From the NCBI GenBank assembly GCA_964643295.1, contig CAZXSN010000034.1:1-29275 (forward strand): a stretch of DNA of 29,275 nt. Direction: 5' to 3'. Source of the stretch: Merdiplasma sp964643295. GTDB taxonomy: Bacteria > Bacillota > Clostridia > Lachnospirales > Lachnospiraceae. Of the stretch, positions 16,727-24,673 are shown piece by piece. Both the position numbers and the translations under genes were made by a program. The notes under the pieces are model-generated. The model saw nothing but the letters and a program-made list of their open reading frames with translations, was not told the DNA's origin and did not search any database. How positions within the stretch are numbered: position 1 is the first letter of the stretch; each line of letters opens with the position of its first letter.

Positions 16727-16751
16727 ACATCCTTTCTCACAGAAAGGATGT
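16727..16751 (-). promoter_or_regulatory. 10-bp hairpin in the leader of the beta-xylosidase gene
   Basis: ACATCCTTTC (16727-16736) and GAAAGGATGT (16742-16751) form a perfect stem with a 5-base loop. It lies in the transcript leader, about 30 bases before the start codon. The half-site CATCCTTTCT recurs near 16932-16941. It may be an operator dyad for a regulator or an RNA hairpin; which is not decided. Confidence 0.4.
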
Positions 16752-16796
16752 CTCCCGCGGCTTTGGCTTTCCGCGCCGCGGCATGGGATTGTGTTT

Positions 16797-16825
16797 AGTA
16801 TACCAGACTGTTTTTCACTCTTCAA
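16797..16825 (-). promoter_or_regulatory. Promoter of the beta-xylosidase gene
   Basis: On the minus strand TTGAAG (-35, 16820-16825), 17 bases, then TATACT (-10, 16797-16802) with an upstream TGG as extended -10. The start codon is about 100 bases downstream at 16697. Confidence 0.75.
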
Positions 16826-16953
16826 TGGTTATTTGTTTGCTTTCGCTGCTCAGATTTTGCCATTCTCCCCGGCTGTTTTTCAGCGGCTCGTTAAGGGCTG
16901 TTTGGGGAAGAAAGACAGAATGGCCAGAAAGACATCCTTTCTTCGATTTCCGC

Positions 16954-16982
16954 TTGACAACGCGCAGGGACGGACACAAAAT
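16954..16982 (+). promoter_or_regulatory. Probable promoter of the second MATE gene
   Basis: Perfect -35 TTGACA (16954-16959), 17 bases, then CAAAAT (16977-16982), a weaker -10. The gene starts at 17156, giving a leader of about 165 bases. Together with the minus-strand promoter at 16797 this makes a divergent control region. Confidence 0.5.
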
Positions 16983-17155
16983 AAAGAAGCGGCTGCCGGG
17001 CAGGTAAGCTTTCCGGGGTTATCGTAAGCGTTTGCTTTCGTCTGCCTTATGAAGGTCAGAAAAACGACTGTCCGGCGGAGGATCTTTCGCCTGTGTAAGA
17101 TGCCGCACTCGGCGGGCATAAGAAAGTCTGGATTTTTTAGCGGAGGAATTTTTAT

Positions 17156-18514
17156 ATGAGCGGGAAAAGAGAACAGGGCCGCGGCTTTTATCGGACCTTT
17201 TTTTCAATCTGTCTTGCCCTGGTGCTGCAGAACATCGTTACGCTGAGCGTGAACCTCGCGGACAATGTCATGCTGGGAGCCTACAGCGAACAGTCCCTCT
17301 CCGGGGTATCTGCGGTAAACCAGATTCAGTTTGTCTATCAGATGGTGCTTGTGGCCCTCGGCGATGGGCTGGTTATGTTCTGCAGCCAGTACTGGGGAAT
17401 GCGGCGGATCGAACCGATGAAAAAGATCGCGGCGGCGGCGATGGACGCGGCACTGCTGATTGCCGCGGCGCTGTTTGTGGCGGCCAGCTGTTTTCCGGAA
17501 CAGCTTCTAAGGCTTTTTACCACGGATTCGGCGATCATCGCCGAGGGCGTACGGTATTTAAAGATTATCAGATTTACCTACCTGTTCTTTGCCGTGACAC
17601 AGATTCTGCTGGCCACGCTTCGCAGCGTGGAGATTGTGCGGATCGCCTTTTTCCTTTCCGTACAGACTTTTTTGATCAACTGCGGGATCAACTACGTGCT
17701 GATTTACGGCAGATTCGGTGCCCCGGAGCTTGGCGCGGCAGGAGCGGCGATCGGGACACTTGCGGCCCGCGTGGTGGAGTGCGCGGTACTGATAGGCTAT
17801 ATCGCGAAAAAAGAGCGGACCCTAAATCTGCGGGTAAGAGATTATACTCGCCTTGACCGGGCTTTGTGCAGGGATTACCTGAGAGAAACCGCTCCGATGA
17901 TCGCGGTGCAGACTCTCTGGGGACTGAACGTGGCTTTGCAGACGGTCATTCTCGGGCATCTGACATCCGCCGCCATCGCGGCCAACAGTGCGTCCTCGAC
18001 GCTGTATTCCCTGGTAAAGGCGGTGCCCCTGGGGGCCGCTTCCGCCGCCTGTGTGGTGATCGGCAGGACCGTCGGCAGCGGAGAACTTTCTCTGGTCAAA
18101 ACGTATGCCCGCGGTCTGCAGAAGATTTTTCTGCTGATCGGGATTGCGGGCGGAATTGTACTTTTCTTCCTGCGAATCCCTGTGTTAAGCCTTTATCGGC
18201 TCTCCAGTGAGGCAAAGGAGCTGGCGAATACTTTCCTGATCATTCTGAGTGTGGTTTTCGTGGGAATGGCCTACCAGGTGCCGACCAACACGGGGATCAT
18301 CCGCGGCGGAGGAGATGCTTTGTTTGGCGTGAAAATGGATCTCATCAGCATCTGGGGGATTGTGATTCCGCTCTCTTTGGTCATGGCCTTCGTGGTGAAG
18401 GCCTCTCCGCAGATCGTGGTCTGCTGCCTGAACGCAGACCAGATTTTTAAATGTGTGCCGGCGTTTCTCAAAGTCAACTACGGGAACTGGATTCGAAAGC
18501 TGACAAGGGACTGA
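17156..18514 (+). CDS. MATE family efflux transporter (second copy)
   Basis: The 452-residue integral membrane protein has about 12 transmembrane segments in two halves. The first half shows LVLQNIVTLSVNLADNVMLGAYSEQSLSGVSAVNQIQF, the TM1-TM2 signature of MATE exporters in a clostridial subgroup distinct from the copy at 12142. The second half has APMIAVQTLWGLNVALQTVILGHL. GGAGG lies 10 bases before the ATG. It probably exports a cationic or drug-like compound with Na+ or H+ antiport, with the substrate unknown. It is divergent from the beta-xylosidase gene and no transcriptional regulator is adjacent. No clear terminator was seen after it. Confidence 0.92.
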   Translation: MSGKREQGRGFYRTFFSICLALVLQNIVTLSVNLADNVMLGAYSEQSLSGVSAVNQIQFVYQMVLVALGDGLVMFCSQYWGMRRIEPMKKIAAAAMDAALLIAAALFVAASCFPEQLLRLFTTDSAIIAEGVRYLKIIRFTYLFFAVTQILLATLRSVEIVRIAFFLSVQTFLINCGINYVLIYGRFGAPELGAAGAAIGTLAARVVECAVLIGYIAKKERTLNLRVRDYTRLDRALCRDYLRETAPMIAVQTLWGLNVALQTVILGHLTSAAIAANSASSTLYSLVKAVPLGAASAACVVIGRTVGSGELSLVKTYARGLQKIFLLIGIAGGIVLFFLRIPVLSLYRLSSEAKELANTFLIILSVVFVGMAYQVPTNTGIIRGGGDALFGVKMDLISIWGIVIPLSLVMAFVVKASPQIVVCCLNADQIFKCVPAFLKVNYGNWIRKLTRD

Positions 18515-18591
18515 TCTCCTTTAAGGATCTATATAGAAGAACAGGATTGTCCGGCGATACCGGTATGGATCCCTTCCCTCGAATGGGATAA

Positions 18592-18708
18592 AGATGCGGG
18601 AGAAAGAAATCGTATCGCTCTATCCCTCTGTATCTTAAGGACAGCGAAAGTCTGCTGAATTCCGCGAAGGAGGCGCAGGGACTTTCTCTGCAGGCACGGA
18701 AAGATTAA
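18592..18708 (+). pseudogene. Possible remnant of a ribbon-helix-helix-like antitoxin
   Basis: A start-less frame after TAA (18589-18591) reads SIPLYLKDSESLLNSAKEAQ and ends at TAA (18706-18708). A short strand followed by a helix with that spacing resembles small ribbon-helix-helix antitoxins. There is no ATG, GTG or TTG, so it cannot be an intact gene. It is near, and opposite to, the Doc-type toxin pair. Very tentative. The rest of 18515-18769 shows no gene. Confidence 0.18.
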
Positions 18709-18769
18709 AGAGCGGGCAGCTTTGTTCCTGCCGGCAGTAACCGCTGCAGGAGAAAAGGACAGGAATCAG

Positions 18770-19168
18770 TCAGTTTCTGATTGGAAATCCGTATGCCTTG
18801 TGCTCGATCACCCATGCAAGGAGATCTTCATATCCCTTGCTTCCGGAAGCAGCAGCGAGAATAATATCAGAGAGTTCCTTCTGGGTGTATTTAAGCTCTA
18901 TGCCGTTCAGCGACAGAAGGGTGAGCATCGCGACCGCCCCTGCCCGTTTATTGCCGTCAACAAAAGCATGGTTTTTCACAAGACCGTATCCAAGCCTTGC
19001 GGCTTTCTGCTCGATGGTAAGATACAGGTCGGATCCGTCAAATGACTGGAGCGGAGAGGAAACCGCGGATTCAAGCATTCCTTTTTCCCTGAATCCGCGC
19101 GATCCTCCTGTTTCTTTTTGGCAAAGTTCGTGCAGATAAATACACTGGTTATACGAAAGAAGTTTCAT
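18770..19168 (-). CDS. Doc-like toxin of the Fic superfamily
   Basis: The 132-residue protein is a compact Fic-fold protein of the Doc class. The active-site loop HAFVDGNKRAG (H67 to G77) matches HxFx(D/N)xNKR, and the N-terminal GFREKGMLESAVSSPLQSF is the Doc-type segment. Doc proteins phosphorylate elongation factor Tu and halt translation, while true Fic proteins AMPylate targets; the loop has Asp-Gly-Asn (DGN), the Fic form, where Doc has DAN, so the reaction is not certain. The start overlaps the antitoxin stop by four bases (ATGA), a sign of translational coupling. It is the second gene of a two-gene operon. Confidence 0.88.
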   Translation of the reverse strand: MKLLSYNQCIYLHELCQKETGGSRGFREKGMLESAVSSPLQSFDGSDLYLTIEQKAARLGYGLVKNHAFVDGNKRAGAVAMLTLLSLNGIELKYTQKELSDIILAAASGSKGYEDLLAWVIEHKAYGFPIRN

Positions 19169-19407
19169 CTGGCAAGCACCTCCAGCGCTTCGCGGTTTTT
19201 ATCGATAATCCGCCTGGCGGCTAAGAGCACCTCTTCGTCTGAGGCCTGTTCTCTTTCCTGAAGAGCGCTGATATTAAAAAGGATGTAGGCCGGTCTATTC
19301 TTATCCATAATGGTGACATACCCTTCCTCGTCAGCCATGTGCGCAGCTTTCAAAAAGTCCTGGACTGCCCCGTCCATGGTGAGGATGTTTTCAGTCTGTT
19401 TTATCAT
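19165..19407 (-). CDS. Phd/YefM-type antitoxin paired with the Doc-like toxin
   Basis: The 80-residue protein has an N-terminal half with the Phd fold pattern (VQDFLKAAHMADEEGYVTIM, then NRPAYILFNI, matching the strand that reads 'RGKPVAVL' in Phd) and a charged helical C-terminus (EEVLLAARRIIDKNREALE) expected to wrap the toxin. AAGGAG lies upstream of the ATG. Phd proteins bind their own promoter and neutralise Doc. Gene order antitoxin then toxin with overlapping ATGA is the classic arrangement. Confidence 0.8.
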   Translation of the reverse strand: MIKQTENILTMDGAVQDFLKAAHMADEEGYVTIMDKNRPAYILFNISALQEREQASDEEVLLAARRIIDKNREALEVLAR

Positions 19408-19902
19408 AGCGTATCTCCTTCCTATTTTTTGCAGTAAATCACAAATAGATGCTGTCGGCAGCTTTGTCTTTGACGGGCGGTTTCACATTTAAGGGTTACT
19501 TGATGAAAACGCAGGAGTTATACCCTGCGCCGTTAAACATTCTGTTCACCTGTGCCCGGAAAACCTGTCCGGTTTCTGAAAGAAGGATACGGTCAGCAGA
19601 ATAACAAAATCAGCGGATGAAACGAAAAAGGATTTGAGGCGAAGATATCCATCCCGGGGAATTTAAGGGAAACAGGGATTTAAGTTTGGTCAGAAGCTGG
19701 TTTTTTCCCAACCGGGCAGGGCCGCCTTTCAAAGGAAAAGCCCTGCCGGATCTTCTTAAAACAAAGCATACGGACAAAGATATGCGCACACCGGTATTAA
19801 GCACACCGGAATGAAAATGCAAAGGAGGCTGCGGGAAGCGGGAGAGCGAAGAAACCGTAGTTTTCAGCGCTCTTTCGGTCAGAGACAAAGCAGGGGGATC
19901 TT
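19408..19902. other. Gene-free stretch between antitoxin and hydrolase
   Basis: About 495 bases without a supportable gene on either strand. It should contain the promoter of the toxin-antitoxin operon close to 19430-19480, but no strong match is visible. A small stem CGCAGG/CCTGCG near 19510-19530 reads into TTTT on the minus strand, and a larger hairpin lies at 19712-19749. Confidence 0.45.
19712..19749. repeat. GC-rich inverted repeat downstream of the hydrolase gene
   Basis: CCGGGCAGGGC (19712-19722) pairs with GCCCTGCCGG (19740-19749) with one bulged G, and CCTTT/AAAGG forms an inner stem. It lies about 150 bases past the hydrolase stop on the minus strand, but no T run follows there, so a terminator role is doubtful. 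Confidence 0.4.
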
Positions 19903-20643
19903 TCAGGACGCGTTTAAAAGTCCGTCTGTAAGCGCAAGGATCGCCTCGATCGTCTGTTTCTGCTGTTCTTCGGAGGAAAGGGAGGCTTCCCCGTCCCCTT
20001 TCTGTTTCCCGTAATTCCCGAAACCGGCGTGATTGCCTCCCTCGATGACAAGCTCGGTGTAAGCGGCGGGCATGAGAGAGCGCCCTTCCTCCAGTTTTTC
20101 CCGGTTTAGTACACCGTCCTCGCTTCCGTACACAGACAGCACGGACAGGGACTGTCCGCTTAAGTCCTTTGTCGGGTAGGCTGCCAACAGGATGAGGCCG
20201 TCGAAAGCGTCTGCTTCCTTCGCCGCATAGGAGGCCGCCATGGCGCCGCCTAAGGAGTGTCCGCCCAAAAGCCAGTGCGGGTAGTCATATTCCTTAAGAA
20301 TCCTGCCCGCTTTCGCCTGTCCGAAGATCGCGAGATTCCCCGGCATCTTTACAAGGAAGCAGTCGATATTCTTTTCGGCCAGGGAGACAAGCATCGGCAG
20401 ATAGGCGGTGTATTCCACCTTGGCTCCCGGATAGAAAATGAACGCGGTATCTTTTCCGGGGCCGTCGATGAAAAGGCCCTCCGCCGTCTCAGATACGCTT
20501 GTTAGCGGTGTTCCCTGCAGGCAGGCGATCGCCGTTTCATCGCTGCGGGCATAGTCTCTGACATAGAGAAAAGATGCAAGCAGTACGATCAGCAGCAGCA
20601 CGAGTGCGGCGGCAGCGATCTTCCGCCCTTTTTTCTTCTTCAT
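19903..20643 (-). CDS. Membrane-anchored alpha/beta hydrolase
   Basis: The 246-residue protein has a basic N-terminus and one hydrophobic segment (about residues 8-28) that should hold it in the membrane with the catalytic part outside, followed by a small alpha/beta-hydrolase domain. The nucleophile is S130 in GGHSLGG, the acid D176 in GSEDGVL and the histidine H205 in GGNHAGFG, all in the expected order. The oxyanion region is FIFYPGAKV. The domain is of the dienelactone hydrolase-like (Abhydrolase_5) kind often found in Firmicutes; the substrate is unknown. AGGAGG lies directly upstream. It follows the FGGY kinase gene, but the terminator-like hairpin at 20693 lies between. Confidence 0.9.
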   Translation of the reverse strand: MKKKKGRKIAAAALVLLLIVLLASFLYVRDYARSDETAIACLQGTPLTSVSETAEGLFIDGPGKDTAFIFYPGAKVEYTAYLPMLVSLAEKNIDCFLVKMPGNLAIFGQAKAGRILKEYDYPHWLLGGHSLGGAMAASYAAKEADAFDGLILLAAYPTKDLSGQSLSVLSVYGSEDGVLNREKLEEGRSLMPAAYTELVIEGGNHAGFGNYGKQKGDGEASLSSEEQQKQTIEAILALTDGLLNAS

Positions 20644-20692
20644 CAGACTTCCTCCTAATAATCAGGAAACCTTTCCGTCCGGGCACAGAAAC

Positions 20693-20715
20693 GCAGGGGG
20701 AAGCTGTCCCCCTGC
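20693..20715 (-). terminator. Terminator-like hairpin after the FGGY kinase gene
   Basis: A perfect 9-bp stem, GCAGGGGGA (20693-20701) with TCCCCCTGC (20707-20715), has a 5-base loop. On the minus strand it is followed by GTTTCTG, a poor U tract. Some readthrough into the hydrolase gene is likely. Confidence 0.6.
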
Positions 20716-20757
20716 CTGCATTTCCTTGTTGAATCGGACTTAACTTTAGCCGGTACC

Positions 20758-22362
20758 TTAGAACGTTTCCACCGCCGCGTGTTCCGCGGGGAGAGCCGCC
20801 GTATACTTTTCGATGAAGGCGTTGAAACCCTCGACATCTTTGGGATCCGGCTGCATCGTTGTCCCTTCCTGACCGGCGAACACCTTGTTGCTTAAATAGT
20901 CTGCCAGCGTTTCCCCGTCTTCCTTATTCTTCATGTAGGAAGCTAACAGGGCGATTCCCCAGGCTCCTCCTTCTCCTGCCGTCTCCATGCAGGTGACAGG
21001 CGTGTTGGCTGCCGCCGCCATGATGCTCTGGCCGACACCCTTCGTCTTGAACAGCCCGCCGTGGCCCATCAGTTCATCCAGCTCCACATGCTCCTGCTTA
21101 AAGAGGATGTCCATGCCGACTTTCAGCGCCGCTAAAGAGCTGTACAAATGGGTGCGCATGAAATTCGCCAGTGTCAGGCGGCTGTCCGGTGTGCGCATAA
21201 ACAGCGGCCGCCCTTCTTCCAGACCGGTCACCGGCTCTCCGGAAAGATAGCAGTAGGACATCAGTCCGCCGCAGTCCTTATCGCCTTCCAGCGCCTTGCG
21301 GTACAGGGTGCCGTACAGCTCATTTCTGTCAGCCTTAAGGCCCATGGTTTCCAGAAATTCCTGGAAAAGGCCTACCCAGGCATTCAGGTCGGATGTGCAG
21401 TTGTTGCAGTGCACCATCGCTACCAGACTGCCGTCCGGTGTTGTCACCAGATCCAGCTGCGGATACGCCTTGGAGAGTTCCTTCTCCAGAACGGCCATCA
21501 CAAACACAGAGGTTCCGGCGGAGACATTCCCCGTGCGCACTTTCACGCTGTTGGTGGCTGCCATGCCGGTGCCCGCGTCGCCTTCTACCGGACAGAGCGG
21601 GATGCCTGGCTGCAGATTGCCGGAAGGATCAAGCAGTTTCGCGCCTTCCGGTGTCAGCGTTCCGGCGGCTTCTCCGGCTAACAGCACCTTGGGCAGAAGA
21701 TCGCGCAGTTTCCACGGATATCCTTTCTCCGCGACCAGCGCGTCGAATTTCTGCACCATCGTCTCATCGAAATCCTTTGTCTGAATGTCGATCGGGAACA
21801 TCCCGGAGGCATCTCCTACGCCCATGACTTTCTCCCCGGTCATCTTCCAGTGGATGTAGCCGGCCAGCGTCGTCATGTAGTCGATGTCCTTCACATGCTC
21901 TTCTCCGTTTAAGATCGCCTGGTACAGATGGGCGATACTCCAGCGCTGCGGAATGTTGTAGTTAAACAGGGCGGACAGTTTCTCCGAGGCTTCCCCGGTC
22001 ATCGTGTTGCGCCAGGTGCGAAACGGCACCAGCAGATTTCCCTCTTTGTCAAAGACCATGTAGCCGTGCATCATGGCGCTGAAGCCGATGGCGCCGATAT
22101 TGGTAAGCTTAAGACCATACTGCGTCTGAACATCCTTTGCCAGATCCTGGTAGGCGTCCTGCAGTCCGTCCCAGATGTCCTCAAGCGAATACGTCCAGAT
22201 GTTGTTTTCCAGACGATTCTCCCATTCGTGGCTGCCGGAGGCGACGGGAGCGTTCGTCGAATCGGTCAGCACCGCCTTGATGCGTGTGGAGCCAAACTCA
22301 ATGCCGAGCGCGGTTTTCGCTTCTTGAATATCCTGCTGAATCAATGAAATTTCTCTGCTCAT
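20758..22362 (-). CDS. FGGY-family carbohydrate kinase (xylulokinase/ribulokinase-like)
   Basis: The 534-residue protein phosphorylates a sugar in the cytoplasm. It has the two-domain actin-like fold: phosphate 1 motif GIEFGSTRIKAVLTD near residue 20, FSAMMHGYMVFDKEGNLLVPFRTWRNT in the sugar-binding domain, the catalytic Asp in EGDAGTGMAATNSV, and GHGGLFKTKG with ETAGEGGAWG in the ATP domain. The substrate is not certain; FGGY members with this WRNT pattern include ribulokinase and xylulokinase types, so pentulose is likely. The start at 22362 is chosen for TAAGGAGG upstream. The frame is open 135 codons further up, but that part looks non-coding and contains the promoter. It has its own promoter at 22640-22668 and a leader of about 270 bases. 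Confidence 0.92.
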   Translation of the reverse strand: MSREISLIQQDIQEAKTALGIEFGSTRIKAVLTDSTNAPVASGSHEWENRLENNIWTYSLEDIWDGLQDAYQDLAKDVQTQYGLKLTNIGAIGFSAMMHGYMVFDKEGNLLVPFRTWRNTMTGEASEKLSALFNYNIPQRWSIAHLYQAILNGEEHVKDIDYMTTLAGYIHWKMTGEKVMGVGDASGMFPIDIQTKDFDETMVQKFDALVAEKGYPWKLRDLLPKVLLAGEAAGTLTPEGAKLLDPSGNLQPGIPLCPVEGDAGTGMAATNSVKVRTGNVSAGTSVFVMAVLEKELSKAYPQLDLVTTPDGSLVAMVHCNNCTSDLNAWVGLFQEFLETMGLKADRNELYGTLYRKALEGDKDCGGLMSYCYLSGEPVTGLEEGRPLFMRTPDSRLTLANFMRTHLYSSLAALKVGMDILFKQEHVELDELMGHGGLFKTKGVGQSIMAAAANTPVTCMETAGEGGAWGIALLASYMKNKEDGETLADYLSNKVFAGQEGTTMQPDPKDVEGFNAFIEKYTAALPAEHAAVETF

Positions 22363-22441
22363 TCGTATTTCCTCCTTACATTCCGGATGACAGGGAGCTG
22401 CTTTATTAAGAAACGGTTCCCTGAGAAAGAAGCGTCCGGAG

Positions 22442-22470
22442 GGAAAAGGAAAAACGAAAGTTCCTTTTCC
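22442..22470 (-). promoter_or_regulatory. 10-bp hairpin in the leader of the kinase gene
   Basis: GGAAAAGGAA (22442-22451) and TTCCTTTTCC (22461-22470) form a perfect AT-rich stem with a 9-base loop in the transcript leader. No U tract follows on the minus strand. It may affect RNA stability or be a binding site. Confidence 0.35.
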
Positions 22471-22639
22471 TAAGACAGCTCTTTCTGCCGCCGCATCCCG
22501 GAAGAGAGCCAGCCGGTTTGTTCTTTGTACAGCTGACACTTCCGGTTCGCTGCAGCCTAAGGCGGTATCCCGGTTCATCCGTTCTTTTTTCTGACATTTG
22601 CCGCGCACCCGGCAGGGGATGCTGTCGGCTGTTGTCTTT

Positions 22640-22668
22640 AGTATAATCAGAAACAGGATTTCGGGCAA
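22640..22668 (-). promoter_or_regulatory. Promoter of the FGGY kinase gene
   Basis: On the minus strand TTGCCC (-35, 22663-22668), 17 bases, then TATACT (-10, 22640-22645). Transcription would start near 22633. It is the best promoter match in the 600-base gap between the kinase and the DUF5058 partner gene. Confidence 0.6.
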
Positions 22669-22896
22669 GAGTTCTTTTTGCTTTTTCGCTGATTTCTTTG
22701 AAAGTTCCCGGAAGAGCTTCCCTGAAAGATCTGCGTGAGAGATGCCTGACGCTTTCCCGGGGAACATCTGGGAGAATCCCAGGGCGCTTTCAGGGAAGCG
22801 TTTAGACGCCCTGCCTTTCCCCCGGTCTTTTTCCTGCGGCAGATAACTTCGGGATCAGGGCGGGGAAGCTAAGATTTTCGGAGCCGAACTTCGCGG

Positions 22897-22933
22897 AAAA
22901 AGAAAACCGGGACTGGACACAATCCAGCCCCGG
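22897..22933 (-). terminator. Intrinsic terminator of the DUF5058 operon
   Basis: CCGGG-A-CTGGA (22907-22917) pairs with TCCAG-C-CCCGG (22923-22933), one internal A-C mismatch and a 5-base loop. On the minus strand the hairpin is followed by TTTTCTTTTT. It lies just past the stop of the second membrane gene. Confidence 0.9.
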
Positions 22934-22965
22934 CTTTACCTGCCTTTATTTTTCTCAGCGGCACA

Positions 22966-23706
22966 TTAGTTTGCCGAATCATTCGGAACTACTTTGACAA
23001 TGCCTTTCTTCCAGAGAATACGCGCACATACGATGCTGAGCGGGATCATGATCAGCATCAGGATGCTCGCAGTTCCGCCGCTGGCGATCCCTAAGATCGT
23101 AAGGATGGAAACCAGAACAGCCGCAGGCGCCACGGAAAGCAGACGGTTTTTCACATAGGTCTTGCCGCTGCCCTTTCCGAACAGACTCAAAGCCATGCAT
23201 CCGAACAGCGCGGGCATGATGTAGTTCGAAGCGGTTGCCACATACTGATTATTCATCAGCGGCTGCAGCGGAACGATCAGCAGAAGACCTGCCGCCATGA
23301 TCACAATCGTAACGATCGAGGAGACCGCAGTGGCGATTAAGGCAATCGCATCACCTTCCGCGGTTCCCTGCTCCACTTTTGCCAGTTTCTGCGCATTGAT
23401 GACGCACGGCATCTTCAGGTTCATGAGGTTGCCTGTGGCAAACGTCAGATAGCTGGAGGATCCCAGGATGGGCGTATAGCTGCCCACTTCCGCGATCCCG
23501 GTCGGCACCATGATGATCAGGATCGTAACCAGACCGGGGATCATCGTAGAGATTTTCGGGAAGCAGTGGTATACAAGGCATACAATAACAGGAAGCAGCA
23601 GCATGTACACCAGGAAGATCGAGAGGGTGATCCGGCCAAACCGGTGTGCCCATTCGACAAACGGATCCAGGGTGACGCTGCTGGTGCTGTTTTTCTTTTT
23701 CGACAT
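22966..23706 (-). CDS. Integral membrane protein, partner of the DUF5058 protein
   Basis: The 246-residue protein has six or seven hydrophobic segments after a short hydrophilic N-terminus (MSKKKNSTS). A loop near residue 80 reads VPTGIAEVGSYTPILGSSSY, and GNLMNLKMPCVINAQK follows, giving helix breaks with Gly, Pro and polar residues inside the membrane region, as in a substrate pathway. I do not recognise a named family. The ATG at 23706 has AAGGAGG upstream. It follows the DUF5058 gene by 25 bases and ends at a terminator, so the two form an operon and probably one complex. A solute permease is the simplest reading. Confidence 0.85.
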   Translation of the reverse strand: MSKKKNSTSSVTLDPFVEWAHRFGRITLSIFLVYMLLLPVIVCLVYHCFPKISTMIPGLVTILIIMVPTGIAEVGSYTPILGSSSYLTFATGNLMNLKMPCVINAQKLAKVEQGTAEGDAIALIATAVSSIVTIVIMAAGLLLIVPLQPLMNNQYVATASNYIMPALFGCMALSLFGKGSGKTYVKNRLLSVAPAAVLVSILTILGIASGGTASILMLIMIPLSIVCARILWKKGIVKVVPNDSAN

Positions 23707-23731
23707 ATCGATTCCTCCTTTCAGGTGCGCA

Positions 23732-24439
23732 TCAGGCGAAAAGCCGTACCCAGAGTACACTGGAACTCATGGATATGATCAGGGCGATCGCCATCGTAAA
23801 GTTGTTCAGCCAGGTTACCTTTTTCGAAATTATCCCGCATAGGATCGTGACCACCAGACTGGTCACGAGAGTCAGCGTAGTCGGCAGATCGCTGAAGAAC
23901 ATGATGGGAAGGTAAACAGCAAACATTCCAAGGAAGAAGACTCCCGACAGAACCTGTCCCCAGTCGTTGGACGCGCTGGCTTTCATTAAGCCGGTGGAAT
24001 ATTTCTTGGCGACAAAGACCACCATCAGCGGCTCAATCATGACGCCGATGGTCATCACGAGGATGATCGCGCCAAAGACAGTCGCATCGGAGGAAAGCAC
24101 TTCCGAAAGCGCGATGCCCATGCCGTCCGCCGTATACTGGGAGGCCATGACCTCATAGGAAAGGGAGCCGATTACCGAGAGACGCCACCAGGGCCAGGCC
24201 GGTCCCAAAGATACGCTCAGCGTGACAAAACCCAGCAAAACTGCGAAGCTTGGGACGATCGCAGTGGTAATGCTCGCCTTCACCACGTTGTGGATGGTTT
24301 CCTTGCTGATGCCCAGTTCCTGACAGCGTTTGGAGGCCCGCAGCGCACTGACGATGGCGATGCATACCACAAATATCAAGCCGATGGCGATCAGGACATA
24401 CAGTAATGGACTATTTGCAACAACAGATCCTTTAACCAT
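23732..24439 (-). CDS. DUF5058-like integral membrane protein
   Basis: The 235-residue protein has about six transmembrane segments. It resembles the DUF5058 family in length and in segments such as RCQELGISKETIHNVVKASITTAIVPS, followed by LSVIGSLSYEVMASQ. The function of the family is unknown. GGAGG lies 8 bases before the ATG. It is the first gene of a two-gene membrane operon and is divergent from the riboswitch-controlled glycine cleavage operon. The pairing of two unrelated small membrane proteins of about 240 residues is reminiscent of two-subunit exporters or permeases such as AzlCD, although the sequences are not those. Confidence 0.75.
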   Translation of the reverse strand: MVKGSVVANSPLLYVLIAIGLIFVVCIAIVSALRASKRCQELGISKETIHNVVKASITTAIVPSFAVLLGFVTLSVSLGPAWPWWRLSVIGSLSYEVMASQYTADGMGIALSEVLSSDATVFGAIILVMTIGVMIEPLMVVFVAKKYSTGLMKASASNDWGQVLSGVFFLGMFAVYLPIMFFSDLPTTLTLVTSLVVTILCGIISKKVTWLNNFTMAIALIISMSSSVLWVRLFA

Positions 24440-24659
24440 AAAAGATCCCTCCTTTTGAATGATTATTTTTACGCATCCGCCACGGCAGGTGCATGGAGTA
24501 CGAACAAAAGCTTCCCGGGGAAAGAAATCCGCCGCATGGCCTTTTGAAACGCTTTCTCCCTGTGCGTTCCTTCAAAAGCCGCATCGCTTCCCTTCCCCCG
24601 CAGTCCGGCAGGCGGCCACCTCCTTTGAGCTGAAAAGAAATGTCTGAATTTTCAACGAT

Positions 24660-24673
24660 AAATCACGTTTACA
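24660..24673 (-). promoter_or_regulatory. cre-like box at the transcription start of the DUF5058 operon
   Basis: On the minus strand TGTAAACGTGATTT matches the first half of the CcpA site (TGNAARCG) perfectly, the second half poorly. It overlaps the -10/start region, where a cre would repress. Only a candidate. Confidence 0.3.

Noticed and set aside
19610..19888. 92-codon minus-strand frame in the gap before the hydrolase
   Set aside because: Composition is not protein-like, no ribosome binding site, and it contains the GC-rich hairpin.
20693..22668. One operon from FGGY kinase through hydrolase
   Set aside because: A 9-bp GC-rich hairpin lies between the genes; termination may be partial, so cotranscription is not claimed.
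20758..22767. Kinase frame open 135 codons upstream of the chosen start
   Set aside because: The extension is not FGGY-like, lacks a ribosome binding site and contains the promoter and leader hairpin; TAAGGAGG marks the start at 22362.
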